From the NCBI GenBank assembly GCA_019649035.1, contig BMAT01011596.1, forward strand, positions 447,366 to 481,405: a stretch of DNA of 34,040 nt, read 5' to 3'. The notes under the pieces are model-generated. The model searched no databases. It was not told the origin of the DNA and saw only the letters and a program-made list of their open reading frames with translations. Each line of letters starts with the position of its first letter. Positions within the stretch are counted from its first letter, which is position 1. Positions 1 to 10,659 of this stretch are shown here, one piece after another. Made by a program: the position numbers and the translations under genes. Origin of the DNA: Elysia marginata (taxonomy: Eukaryota > Mollusca > Gastropoda > Plakobranchidae).

Positions 1-273
1 AGAGAACAATAACCAAAATCCCAAAGAGCACCAATCTGTAACGATAAAATTATTGCGCAAAGAGTAGTTAAAATTAAGCTGTTCCTTCAAAAATTAATTT
101 TACAGTGAAAATATTTGTTGTACTCATACACAGGCCTGAAACATCCCAGCGAGCTGAAACTACACAATACCTAAAGCAATTTGCACATAAACTAATTATA
201 CTCAACCTATTATGTTTCCAGTGCCCTGAGACAGCGAGATGTGGCGATGTACTCGAGTTAGTTCTTGTTAAGT

Positions 274-274
<1 letters not shown>

Positions 275-308
<34 letters not shown>
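275..308. repeat. Poly-T tract (34 T)
   Basis: An uninterrupted T run. It could be the poly-A tail of a minus-strand retrocopy, but no element is recognised to its right. Confidence 0.95.
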
Positions 309-311
<3 letters not shown>

Positions 312-2623
312 GATGTTAATTACTTCTTTGTTGTTCGTATACCGGACTGTGAGCGAGACAATAGTTGGTGACATCTGGATCTAACGTGTGGCATATTGCA
401 TTCACTTTGTTCGCCAGTAACACAAAACTTGAGAGACCGCACTAGATCTATTTATGTTGGAGTTTGGTCGTTGTTTTGTCTTTCTTTGTCTTTTTGCATC
501 AGACACAGCGCACGACAATCTTAGTAACAGTTACAGCTGACAAGATCATGGGACAGGCATTACTAAGCAGTTTGGTCAACAAAGCTAAACTTGCGTCTGG
601 AACGCATTAGTAGAATAAAGACATAGTTCAAACAAGAATACCTATAAAACGAATGCATCAGTTATATTTAGGATGCAAAATTAACAATGTTTTACACATC
701 TTGTATTCTTTACATTCATTAAAAATATAGATCTAATCTAATATAAGTATATAATTTTTTTACCCTTTTGTGGAAAAAAATATAGAGATAATCATAAATT
801 AATCGTGGAACCTAAATAGAAAGAGTACTGATAGACTAAGCAGAGCGCAATTGTGTCTAAACATCAAAAAGGGAAAAAAGATGAGTCAAAATACGCAGGA
901 AAGAAAATTTAAACCTTTGAGACTTACAGAAAGAAAAAGACAAGTCGATTGTTAAAAGATGCAATGCATGACGACAAAAAGGAGGGGAGGCACCTTCAGA
1001 CAGGTCGGTCCTTTGGCCGACTTGGTCGGGTATCCAACAACAACTAAAAAGGTCTAAAAACAAATATTAGCTTGAAAATGGGAGTTCTTGTTCACTATAA
1101 CGTGCCATCTGGAAGCTAAACGATACATTCAATATCAACTTGACCTTCATAATTATGAAGTTAAAATCTGAGAATGCCAGCAATGAAAAGATAGTATACA
1201 TATGTATAATTATTAGGCTAATTGCAGATAAACCAACCGTAAACTACGTGGTTCACTATGGGTAGGCTAGATTTTTTTTTTTCAATTTGCACGTCAGGTA
1301 AGGGCTGATGACATCAAGTCCTGTTCGTACAAGGTCATAGTTTTTACATGCATGTTCTCTGTAGCGTATTGCAGGTAATCCAGCTAGCAGATCAGCCTTG
1401 TGTGACCACGACCTTGGTGGGCCTATTAAGGTCGTAGAAACCCAATTTAAAGGCTGCAAGGGTAGGTCCTAAGCCATAAACGTGACTTGGTCCATGAAAC
1501 ACAAACTCGAATTTCGAAAATTATACAGGTTTGGTCCAACAGAAAATACTAAGGGCGTAAAAATTAACAAATGAATTTAGCCTTCCCTTGTTTATACGCA
1601 TGTACGCGTATGAGAGCCAATCCTGACATGGTTTAAAAATGAACTAGACTTGTTTAATTATTTAAAGAGACCATTTTTCTTAGAGGGAGGAACATTGACT
1701 GCTATAAACTCTACATTGTGCATAGTATTTACATGTGCATGACTTATCTATAAAACCCTAGCTCTAGCTCTAGCTCTTTTTGCTTTTATCTCAGCTTTGG
1801 TCGATAGGACTAGTCTACATGCACAACTTACAATCCTGTCCTGTGTTGAACTAACCCTTCCTAGAACAGTGTTACTCTACATGAACACTATCCACTTGAA
1901 AACATCGATAGAGCTAAATGCGGAAGTGTCAGCAGTGCATAATTGATATCTAAATTGTACATTTCATAAAAATATGTAGAATAAGGTGGACATTTTTATC
2001 ACAACAGCCAACCAATGCGCATAATTTGCATTAATTATACATGCCTTCTGTTTTCTTTATCCTTATCCAACACATTTACATGTATTTTAAACACATTGTT
2101 TAAGTCGAGTAAACTATTCCTCCATCATCATCATCATTGAAATGAGATTTCCGCTCAAAAGTAAAATGCTTTGTACTCTCCTCTAGTCAATGTCTAATGT
2201 ACCACAAGATTTTGCTCCGTTAGCATCTGAATGTTTCAAAAGAAGCATTATTTATACTAATTTCTTACATTCAGTCGGTAATTGACTTTTTTGGTTCTGA
2301 CCTAAATTTACCTTATACATGTAGTGCGGAGCGGAAATGTGTATAAAAAGTGGTCTAAGAGCGGTTTTTCGTTTTGTTTTGCTTTGCTTTTTTGTCAAAG
2401 CTGCGAAATATTTTTTTCCTGTGGAGCCACACAAAGAAATGCGGAAGAGATTGTGTTTCCCAAATGTGGCGTAGATATAAGTCAGAACCATTGTCATCAT
2501 TCTTTTAGAGTTCCTAACATGTTTCCGATGATTGAAAGATTTTAAAGGTGTGAAATCAACAGTGGGGAGAAGTAGGTTTAAAGTGAGAATGCCCGAAATG
2601 TCTGCTTTTACTTTTTAGTTTTA
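309..2623. other. Gene-free stretch, nothing recognised
   Basis: Only short open frames without family resemblance. A GC-richer patch at about 1290-1460 has a 67-codon minus-strand frame with no recognised motif, perhaps from an old repeat. Confidence 0.5.
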
Positions 2624-2706
2624 TTCAAACCTTCGACTTATAACGTTACATGTAGTAGCGTCGGCAGCCACCGCCTTGCCACTTTGAGAAACATAGCTCA
2701 CACCAT
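2624..2706 (-). mobile_element. SINE head (family A), copy 1
   Basis: On the minus strand, GCTATGTTTCTCAAAGTGGC, AAGGCGGTGG and, later, AAGTCGAAGGTTTGAATAA give A-box-like and B-box-like elements at tRNA spacing. It aligns with the copy at 14641-14706, including the GCCGA and CTACT blocks. Confidence 0.6.
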
Positions 2707-3097
2707 GTCGCACCTATGCTCCTTGTTAAAGAAGTTTCATGGCGAAGGTCCTTGTTTATTCTCTCTATGTGATTTGCTTACTTAAACAGGAAGTTCTAAA
2801 TCGCACCAAAGGCAATCATTGAAGCCGGTCTAAGTGAATAGACCTAGCCTTATCTTTCTTTATTGACTTGATTACAAAGCTGCTCGTCCGTGTAAGTGAG
2901 CAGTTCAGTAGGGGTGTCAAACTTGAATACATGTACATGTATGTGTTTTAACAAACGGTCGACAGCAAAAGACATGATTATGATCGCCATCTTATAGTCA
3001 TAGGCCTCCAGGGCGATTTGCGTTAAAAACTTATGTCCTTCAGATTTGTATTGCATAGTGTCAAGTTTGCGAACAAAGCGACTGTAGTTGTCAATAT

Positions 3098-3262
3098 GAC
3101 AGTACAGACTTTAAGCAGCAATGCGTGAGTATGACGGGAACGTCTGTGGGTCTATTTTTAGAAACTGGTTTCATTATTTTTATAGTTTCCTCGATCTGCT
3201 TTCCCGATTTTCACGTACGCCACTACGCGTAGTGAGACATGGTGCGTGTGCTTAAGGTCTCT
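3098..3262 (+). repeat. Dispersed 160-bp repeat, copy 1
   Basis: Nearly identical to 23980-24138, for example TATTTTTAGAAACTGGTTTC, ATTATTTTTATAGTTTC, CTGCTTTCCCGATTTTCACG and GGTGCGTGTGCT. This copy carries a perfect 14-bp palindrome CACTACGCGTAGTG at 3221-3234 that is reduced in the other. No coding capacity or polymerase III boxes are evident. Confidence 0.9.
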
Positions 3263-3317
3263 AGTGTACATCATTACATGTACCAACTTTCACAATTCAG
3301 GGATTGCAGTAAATCTT

Positions 3318-3471
3318 CAGTGGAATCCACTAAAAATCAACACCTTCAAGGGAAACTCTTGCTTAAAATTAAAGTCAACTCTGTTTGGCAGTCCCGTTGT
3401 AGCCTTTGTTATGGCTAAAGTCAACACATTTTTTTCGGTCCCGGGGTGTTGACTTTATCAGGATTCCACTG
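3318..3471. mobile_element. Short inverted-repeat element (MITE-like), copy 1
   Basis: The left end CAGTGGAATCC...CAACACC is mirrored by the right end GGTGTTGACTTTATCAGG followed by ATTCCACTG, giving imperfect terminal inverted repeats of about 28 bp around a 154-bp element. Internal blocks GTCAACTCTGTTTGGCAG and TCAACACATTTTTT recur in the copy at 4.06 kb. No transposase is encoded. Confidence 0.65.
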
Positions 3472-3573
3472 TATTTTTTTTATTCGATTACAAATTTACA
3501 TTTATTACTTGACTTTTAACGCTCCCCATTTTTTTTCTTCAGCTAAATCCAATACGGATAATTATACGATATT

Positions 3574-3743
3574 CAGTAGAACCCCTGAATAAAGACCTGG
3601 AAAAATGTAGTTAAAAAGAGGTCTTAATACAAGAGGGAGCCTTTCAGTTCAAGGGTTAAATTACTTTACCCATATAAGGGGACGTCCTCAAAATTTTAAA
3701 GTCACATAAGAGAGGGAGGGGTCTTAATTGAGAGGTTCCACTG
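3574..3743. mobile_element. Short inverted-repeat element (MITE-like), second family
   Basis: The left end CAGTAGAACCCCTGAATAAA and right end (reverse complement CAGTGGAACCTCTCAATTAA, both continuing GACC) form a 24-bp terminal inverted repeat with about five mismatches around 170 bp. The outermost CAGTRGAAYCC is shared with the neighbouring element, so the two families may use related transposases. It is non-coding. Confidence 0.65.
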
Positions 3744-4058
3744 TACTCACGCGGGTTGTTTACATTACATGTAGGCCCACAATGTATTCAGACCTACTGT
3801 AAAATGTAAAAACTGTTTTTATATTAATATTTATGGAAGGTGAGTAAATGATGATCCACTATCCAGGGCGTATGGCAAGCAAAATTTAACTTAGTTATAA
3901 AAATTGAAGACCTGGCGCATCTTGAATATCTCGCAGATACTGTTCACATATTGGCATATAAACGTACATGTATGGTGTTTACAACTATGCATAATTTATA
4001 ATATCGTATTTGTAAGCACATGTCCTTTTGGCTTTCTTCCTTTCTAAGAGTACTGGTA

Positions 4059-4269
4059 CAGTGAAATTTACCTCAAGTCAACACCTGTAACTGTAAGATA
4101 GACTCTTCCCTAGTTAAACTAAAAGCCAACTCTGGCAGTCCCATGTTGTATTTCTGAATACCGGTACTTTTTGTACTGTATTTTTGTAATGATTAATTTA
4201 TTAGTAAACTCTTGCTTAAGTTTAAACTTAAGACAACACATTTTTCGGTTAACTTTATCAGGATTTCAG
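4059..4269. mobile_element. Short inverted-repeat element (MITE-like), diverged relative of the 3.3 kb copy
   Basis: It starts CAGTGAAATTTACC and CAAGTCAACACCTG and ends TTAACTTTATCAGG then ATTTCAG. Internal GGCAGTCCC and CAACACATTTTTCGG match the copy at 3318-3471. It contains an extra A/T-rich stretch, making it about 211 bp. Confidence 0.5.
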
Positions 4270-5320
4270 AGAAGGCCTACATTGTAATTTGTATCACCTG
4301 TTTCGTGTACTCTGATACATAGTTTCTACTATTGAGCAATTAGTACACAACTCAGCAATTGTTTGAAATTAAAAAATTGTAATAGGGTTTTTTTTTTATT
4401 AATAACAGTTAATAATGATACAAGACCTATTTCAAAGTACAATGAAGTTTAATACATGGAGTTGTAATATGAGGCAGGCCTTAAATCAACTTTCTTCTCA
4501 TCTCTGCCATATCTCACCCACAGTTCCACTCTTTGACAAGCTGGGTCATTTCAGGCAGTAAACCTTATCATAATTCATGTACCTGTAGGTTCAATTTTCA
4601 TTTAGATGAAAATGTGCATTAAAAATCTGAGCAGTTAATGAAATGTTTCCTTTTGCAGCTTATCAAAAATATCAAAGAACATCAAGTACAGTTAAATCAA
4701 ACATTTCAGGGAGAGCAGGTATGAAATAATGAAGCACAGACATGAGCGAGAAACCAAAAGTCTCACATACATGTACTTCATACGAGGAACTTCATAATTC
4801 AAATCTCTTGGGAATGACAAAAATATTCGAATTAAGAGGATTCCATCTACACTCAAAGGATCAAGTTAATTTACTTAGCCAATCTCATTTCTACATCACC
4901 TTTCTCTCTCTCCCCGTCCATGCATCAATCAAGCAATTTAAACAAACTCATTTCATATGCCAAAGACTGTGCAAAATCTGTGTAGATTTTAGGGAGGCAA
5001 TATTGTGAATTGACTCTTGAGTGTTTATCAATATTGTGCACCTTTCAATAGTTTCATGCTTTGAAGCATTTTGCCTCACATATTTTTAATTCTGATTTAT
5101 CAGTATCCTTCCTGAGATAAGATTTGCGCCACAGTTTGTAGCTAGTTTACACAGGCCTTTCTTTTTGCCAAGACCTATGAGTAAAACACATAAAAATATT
5201 TGAGGTGTAAATATGTTTCCTAAAAATCTGAGAATTAGGACTCTTTTCGGTTAATGTTATCTATGCAACAATTCACACAATCATAAGCTAAATAAAATAA
5301 AGAACAACAAAACATTTGTA
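4270..5320. other. Gene-free stretch downstream of the ferritin 3' end
   Basis: An 88-codon plus-strand frame at 4742-5008 resembles no family and has no splice or promoter context. I see nothing else. Confidence 0.5.
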
Positions 5321-5339
5321 TAAACTTGGAACAACTACA

Positions 5340-5345
5340 TTTATT
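5340..5345 (-). terminator. Polyadenylation signal of the ferritin gene
   Basis: AATAAA on the minus strand, about 270 nt after the ferritin stop codon. A GT-rich stretch (about 5315-5299) follows, as expected of a downstream element. The 3'UTR would therefore end near 5320-5325. It shows no obvious IRE. Confidence 0.6.
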
Positions 5346-5612
5346 TTGTTTGTAAAACTTTTTAAACTTGCATTGTAAAAAAAACAATTGAGGCAAATAT
5401 TGCAACTTTTAAGTTTAGAACCATTGGACTGTAAACTCAAAAAAAAATTTAAAAAAAAAAGAGAATGACATTGGCAATTTTGTTGTTGTTGTTTAAAGCT
5501 TTCAGAAGTTGAGACATTAAAAACACAAAAGCAGCTCGGAGGAGATCTTTGCAGATGACCAGGACCACCATGACGGCAGGAGCTAGACCAGACCCGAGGG
5601 TGGAACTAGAGT

Positions 5613-8600
5613 TTAGTTCTCACCCATGGTCTCCTTGTCGAAGATGTACTCTCCCAGGCCTGTTCCCACACGCTTCAGGTTGGTGATGTGGTCGCCGATT
5701 TCCTTGATGGCATTCACCTGTTCCTCCAGGAACTCAGTCTCGAGGAAGTCAGCCATCTGGAGAAAAAGATTTTAGTTTGAGTTTCAATCTCATCTTAGAA
5801 GACTAAGTACGGCATATCTTCATTTTTATGGATAATCTGGTAGCAAAAAAATTGCACCGCTTTGCTAAACCAATATGTTAGATACATTAGAAATACTGTA
5901 TGTCAATTTGTGTTATAATTCACTATGAAAAAAAAAAGAATTTACAGGGTACTAAGCAACCTCATTAAATAATTGCAGAAAAGCCATAAAAGCAATTACT
6001 ATGGTAATTTAAGAATCTCCACACCATCTTTTTACTCAATGTCATGCAAATATTTTTAAAGGTAAATAGAGCCAATTTTCTTGAATCTCATGTGTAACCA
6101 AAAAACAGGACTCGAGTTCTCAAAGTAATAAACTTGGGGAAAACTAAACTTGCAAATGGATTTCTTTAGTGAAACATACATTGGTTTCAAAATCCATGGG
6201 TAAATTAAAGTACCCTACCTAAAAAGGTCAAGGTGTATATTTGTTTTGTACAGAAATTAACATGACTTCAGATATTTTCTTTAATATGACCTTTATCTCC
6301 TCTTGAATTTCTGAATTTCATTAAAAATATCAAGTGATATCAAGTTATTATGCTCTAAGTTCCTATAGGAATAAATATTGCACTGTAATTTTATAAAACA
6401 AGTTTCTTATCTGTCTCATTACAGCATATTTGTTTTTGCAAGAAGTGCAAATGAGTTAGTTGAATGTCATGATTTTCACAAATTTCAAGTAGGCCTACTT
6501 TGATGTTTTGATAATATTGCATATTCCCGAGCTTTCGATTGTTGAAAAGTGTATCGAGTTTTTTATGAGAAGATAAGCATTGCTTTTGGTTTAAAATAAA
6601 GAGAAATAAATCTATGTACTTTTCTCAGACTTTGTGTCTCTGCGTTTATCAAATTAAAAGATTAGATCTATAACAATTAACATCTGATGAATTCTGACTG
6701 TTTGCGCGACTTATTCTTAGAAATAGACTTAAGAGATGTAAATAACCTGCAAGGAAATAAAGGCTCACCTGAGCATCATCATGGCTAGTGCAAAGCTGGT
6801 GCATGTCCAGGAGAGACTGGTTCACCTCCCTCTCAAGGTTGAGGGCAATCTCCATAGCTTTCAGGCAAGTGATGTCCTCAAACTCAGGTTTCTAGGGAAA
6901 CAAAATAGCACCAGAACAGATAATTTAACCTCCTTGATGAAAATGATGCAACAAACTTTTAATTCATCAATGTAAATCATATGAAGTTATTCGGATTTAA
7001 AACTTTTCTTTCGATAATCTTAATTGATAAATTCCTTTTTGTGTCTACTTTCTTTAGAACTTATTTTGCGCTATGACTTTGGAAACAAAAAATTGTTTCA
7101 ACCTTAAAAAATGCTACACAGAGTGTGCACTATGAAACTACATGTAATTTGTAAATAAGGCAGATACAACAAAAACTTTGTATGACTACAAGATTTTGAG
7201 ATACCCTGCTCAGGTGTTGGAAGATGGTACTATTCTACTAATCAGTATTTTAGAACACAATTTTGACTTTGCTGAAGAAAATAAAATTTACTTATTTATA
7301 TATCTGGAAATACTCTGCCCTCTCCACAAGAAAAAAAGCAGGCTATTTGTCACTTTTACTTAGTTGCAGAAGATTGCTATCAATGATCTTTTTTGGGTTT
7401 GACACTAAGCAATCTTAGGCTTTTCTCTAGACTATTATACATGAAATTTTTTATGAAATATGAACCACTAAGTCAGTAAGGGACTTGAAACTTGAAAATA
7501 GACCAAGAGCATACCTTGATATCTTGAAGTACAATGCGGCCTCCTCTCTTGTTCTGATATGTCATGAACTTTTCAGCATGCTCCCGTTCCTCATCTGAAG
7601 CTTTCTTGAAGTACTTGGCAAAACCAGCAAGAGCAACGTCATCACGGTCAAAGTAGTAAGACTGAAGAAAAAAAAAGAGAAATAAATATATATAAAGTAT
7701 TAATGAAGTTATTGACCCTAAATAATTAGGTTTTATAAGAAAAAATCTTTTTTTTTTCTCAGCTGTGTTAAGATTTTAAAAATTGAATTCTGAACAAACA
7801 AAAAATTTGCTTGGTTTTTGTGACTATAGTTGTGAGTGTGACCCAACTGAGTGAAATACAGTGGTTAGTAGTACTAGGCCTTGATCAGTTGATGGCAGAC
7901 CCAAAAGGTTTCTATACCAATCCAGGGTGTTCCCAATGATATGTTTTACACGTCTCACAAGGAAACAGTATGAAATTTTCATAAACATTTAAGATGACTT
8001 TTACATTTTTAATCCCCTTATTTTTTCAATAAATTCTATTTCATCTAAATCTAAATTATACAAAATAAAAATGCTCACTTGATATAGCAACATGTTATAT
8101 AATAATAGGGTTCCATATAATTTTTATCATAAATAAGAGATAGATATTTAATTTTGAAAAGCGCACAATGTCCTGTAGAGTGAAAAAAGTGCAGTTTGAT
8201 AAGAGAAATAGAAAAATGATTTAGTGGTGAACAATGTATTGATCCTAGATCTGAATCTACACCAAAAATACAAAAAAATCTACTGGATGTGAAGCAGCTT
8301 AAAATTTATGCACCATCGCATAGATGACCAACATTAAGTTAAATTAACCAGTTCCCAACATAAAATGTACAACATAGGTCCTTTATTTCGGATGCACTCT
8401 CTAAAAGTTTAACAAAGTCTGCGATCTGTTGTAACCTTGCTAGGCCAATTATATACCCTCATTTCGACATAGAGTAAGTTTTAGAATGAATCAATCACTT
8501 GTCTTTAAAAGTTAAAGTGGTCAATATTGATACTTGTAATAAATAAACGGGGCAGTCTCTGCAGACCGCAGCTGTTCAAGAGTACCATTTTGTCTTTGTG

Positions 8601-9561
8601 AATTTATGATGTTGAGTCCACCTAATAGCTCTTAATTTCATTTAGCCCATTTTAGGCCCACATAATGCACATAATGTTACTGTGACCGTGACAAAGACGT
8701 GTAGGCCTATGGCTATGTGACATTTGCCTGGTAGATAATTACAACTATTTAGACCTATGGGACTGTTAATATCATGACAAACCAATAAAGGCTGAGTCAT
8801 GGGCATTGACAAAACTTACATTACTTTAGAAAGAGTTATACTCTACATTAGGTCTAGAAACTGATTAATAGAAAAGCTGCAGGCCTAGTACTAGTAGGAC
8901 TAAAATTGTAACGGTCTTAGTTTTTGGTTAATAGAAAAGCCGCAGGTCAAGTAGGACTAAAATTGTAACGGTCTTAGTTTTTTTTCCTAGTCTAGTCAAT
9001 ATCCATGGTTAATACTTGGCTTATACTATAGAATTAAACTAACTACATCAGAAACTGCAGGAATTCCCAGAACCCAAATTGACGTGTCCTAGATGTGTGC
9101 CTATCAACATGCCCTAGATTCACTCACGTACTGAAACTGTAATGGATAAAATTGCACTGTAGAACTATAGCCTAGGCCTACACCCACTTGCAAACAAAAT
9201 TATAGCCTCCATGTAAAGGAATGGAATCTCTAGATCTATGTGTAAACAAGTTCCTAAAAGAAATAGATGTACTTAGATCTAATTCTAGACTAGTGGAAAC
9301 CCTTTTAATTCAACAGCTTTAATCTAGATAGATCTAGATTTTTTTTCTAAAAAGACTAAATGGGTAGATCTAGATTAGATCTAGATCTAGACTTCTAGTC
9401 CATAGCCTACATGGGAGCAGAAAAACAGAACGTTATCTTACCAATGACTGGTAGCAGTAGCTAGCGTAAAGCTCCATGTTGATCTGGCGATTGATGCTCG
9501 CTTCACTTTCCTGATGGAAGTTTTGACGGCATTGGCTGACGGCTACGTTAGTTGAAGACAT
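5613..9561 (-). CDS. Ferritin heavy-chain-like subunit (cytosolic, soma type), four coding exons
   Basis: Iron-storage subunit that oxidises Fe(II) and assembles into a 24-mer shell. Coding exons run 9561-9442 (40 codons), 7661-7515 (49), 6891-6769 (41) and 5756-5613 (47 plus TAA), giving 177 residues. All three introns (1780, 623, 1012 nt) are phase 0 with GT-AG ends, and join without breaking the frame. The family motifs are [33 protein letters not shown] and NQSLLDMH. Aligned to human H ferritin, the ferroxidase ligands are all present: E30, Y37, E64, E65, H68, E109 and Q143. The threefold-channel acidic pair is D133 and E136. There is no signal peptide, which points to a cytosolic rather than secreted or yolk form. 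The start is the first ATG after the IRE and fits the usual N-terminus length. The intron after the YQSL segment matches the position known in vertebrate ferritin H genes. The encoded protein looks intact; no symbol is assigned because mollusc naming varies. Confidence 0.97.
8863..8985. repeat. Tandem duplication of about 60 bp in ferritin intron 1
   Basis: Two adjacent copies, about 8863-8925 and 8926-8985, share TTAATAGAAAAG, then GCAGG, then GTAGGACTAAAATTGTAACG and the following GTCTTAGTTTTT. The first copy carries about six extra bases near GCCTAGTACTAG. The copies differ at very few other places, so the duplication looks recent. Confidence 0.85.
9325..9392. repeat. Cluster of TAGATCTAGA palindromic motifs
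   Basis: Four TAGATCTA octamers (9329, 9365, 9376, 9382) and several half sites lie within about 70 bp of ferritin intron 1. More copies sit just upstream at 9231 and 9274. No function is evident. See the finding on palindromic octamers. Confidence 0.7.
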
Positions 9562-9663
9562 TTTGAAGCTGTTTGGTTTGCTTTAGGTGTTAACCTGGTT
9601 AAGCCTAACTTTGTAGATTTCGCTGGTTGAAAAAGAGCGAGTAAGATCTTACGAGTTTTGGAT

Positions 9664-9695
9664 TTGTCCGTACGTTCCCTGACGCAGCAAGACAA
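9664..9695 (-). promoter_or_regulatory. Iron-responsive element in ferritin 5'UTR, variant loop CAGGGA
   Basis: A stem-loop that iron regulatory protein (IRP) binds to block ferritin translation when iron is low. Read on the minus strand, a five-pair upper stem TGCGT (9686-9682) / ACGTA (9675-9671) closes a six-base loop at 9681-9676. An unpaired C sits at 9687, exactly five pairs below the loop. A lower stem TTGTC (9695-9691) / GACAA (9668-9664) follows. This is the canonical IRE architecture, and it lies just downstream of the predicted cap site, where IREs act. The loop is CAGGGA, whereas the consensus is CAGUGN: the fourth base is G instead of U. The first C and fifth G, which pair across the loop, are kept. 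Whether it still binds IRP strongly is unknown. Confidence 0.85.
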
Positions 9696-9722
9696 TATCT
9701 GACCTCCTTTCGAACGATTCCG

Positions 9723-9731
9723 CTTTATATA
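9723..9731 (-). promoter_or_regulatory. TATA box of the ferritin gene
   Basis: TATATAAAG reads on the minus strand about 160 nt upstream of the ferritin ATG. The usual spacing of about 30 nt places transcription start near 9695-9702, immediately before the IRE. The agreement of TATA box, IRE and start codon supports a single 5' exon without an upstream non-coding exon. Confidence 0.75.
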
Positions 9732-10172
9732 CTCTTCGCCTCCGGGGTCACACCTTAAGGTCACAGTAATGTGTCATGTGACTTTATTTTTAGCAACGCT
9801 GACATCATCGACGAGGTCGTGCCACAACATAGCCTTGTAAATTGAAATCAAGAATACGTCTCTTAAGCTCATTAAGCACTTTGACCTTTAATTTAATAAC
9901 ACATTCTCATATGAACAAATCGAAACAGTTGGAGGTTCTGACAAGGTTGATAAAAAGGCTACATCACCATCAAGAATCCGTAGAGGCAAAAGCAGTCTTC
10001 AAATTTATAACCCTCATTGAAAAACAAAAGCTTGAACACAAATGCTGAGTCAGGCTCAGAGTCAGAGGAGTGAAAGCTGGGGTGGTTTAGGCATGGTAGA
10101 TTTGTAGATTAGATGAAAAAGTTATTCAGTTTTAAAGAAATTTGTGAGAACTTTAAGAACAGCTGTTAGTAG

Positions 10173-10177
10173 TACAT

Positions 10178-10250
<73 letters not shown>

Positions 10251-10283
10251 CAGCAGCAGTAGTAGTGGTGGTGGTGGTGGTGG
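10173..10283. repeat. Compound trinucleotide microsatellite (GTA, GCA, GGT)
   Basis: About 25 GTA units from 10177, a few GCA units near 10250-10258, then GTA and six to seven GGT units. It is preceded by TACATGTA, whose last bases run straight into the array. The long serine or valine runs in the translated frames are artefacts. Confidence 0.95.
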
Positions 10284-10611
10284 TAGACCCACTGGTAGCA
10301 GTAGTTGTTGTGGCAGTAGGCTTAATAGGGAGAATATTAGGGCCTGTGGTTGTTGTAGTAATGATGGTGGACAGTAATGTTGGTCGCGATAGTTTTAGTA
10401 GTAGTAATGATGGAGAAATTAGTACAATCGATATTCAATGTTACACTCGAGTCTTGATTTTTTTTCTTCTCCGTTTTTTTTTTCTTTTGGCGTTGACTTT
10501 TATTTTTTCTGGATTGTCGCTGTTATACTAGGTTATATCATATTATGCTTTCCTCTAATTATTGTTCTTTAGCTTCTTTCTTCGATTATCACCTCTCCCA
10601 GTTCGACCCTG

Positions 10612-10613
<2 letters not shown>

Positions 10614-10655
<42 letters not shown>
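10614..10655. repeat. CT microsatellite
   Basis: About 21 uninterrupted CT units in a non-coding stretch. Confidence 0.95.

Positions 10656-10659
<4 letters not shown>

Noticed and set aside
4742-5008. 88-codon plus-strand open frame
   Set aside because: No recognised motif, no splice or promoter support, and a length within chance in AT-rich DNA.
6781-6975. 64-codon plus-strand frame
   Set aside because: Antisense to ferritin exon 3.
9543-9764. 73-codon minus-strand frame over the ferritin 5' region
   Set aside because: Out of frame with ferritin; it spans the TATA box, the IRE and the 5'UTR.
10144-10531. Poly-serine and poly-valine open frames
   Set aside because: Produced by the GTA/GGT microsatellite; no start context, splice signals or conserved flanks.
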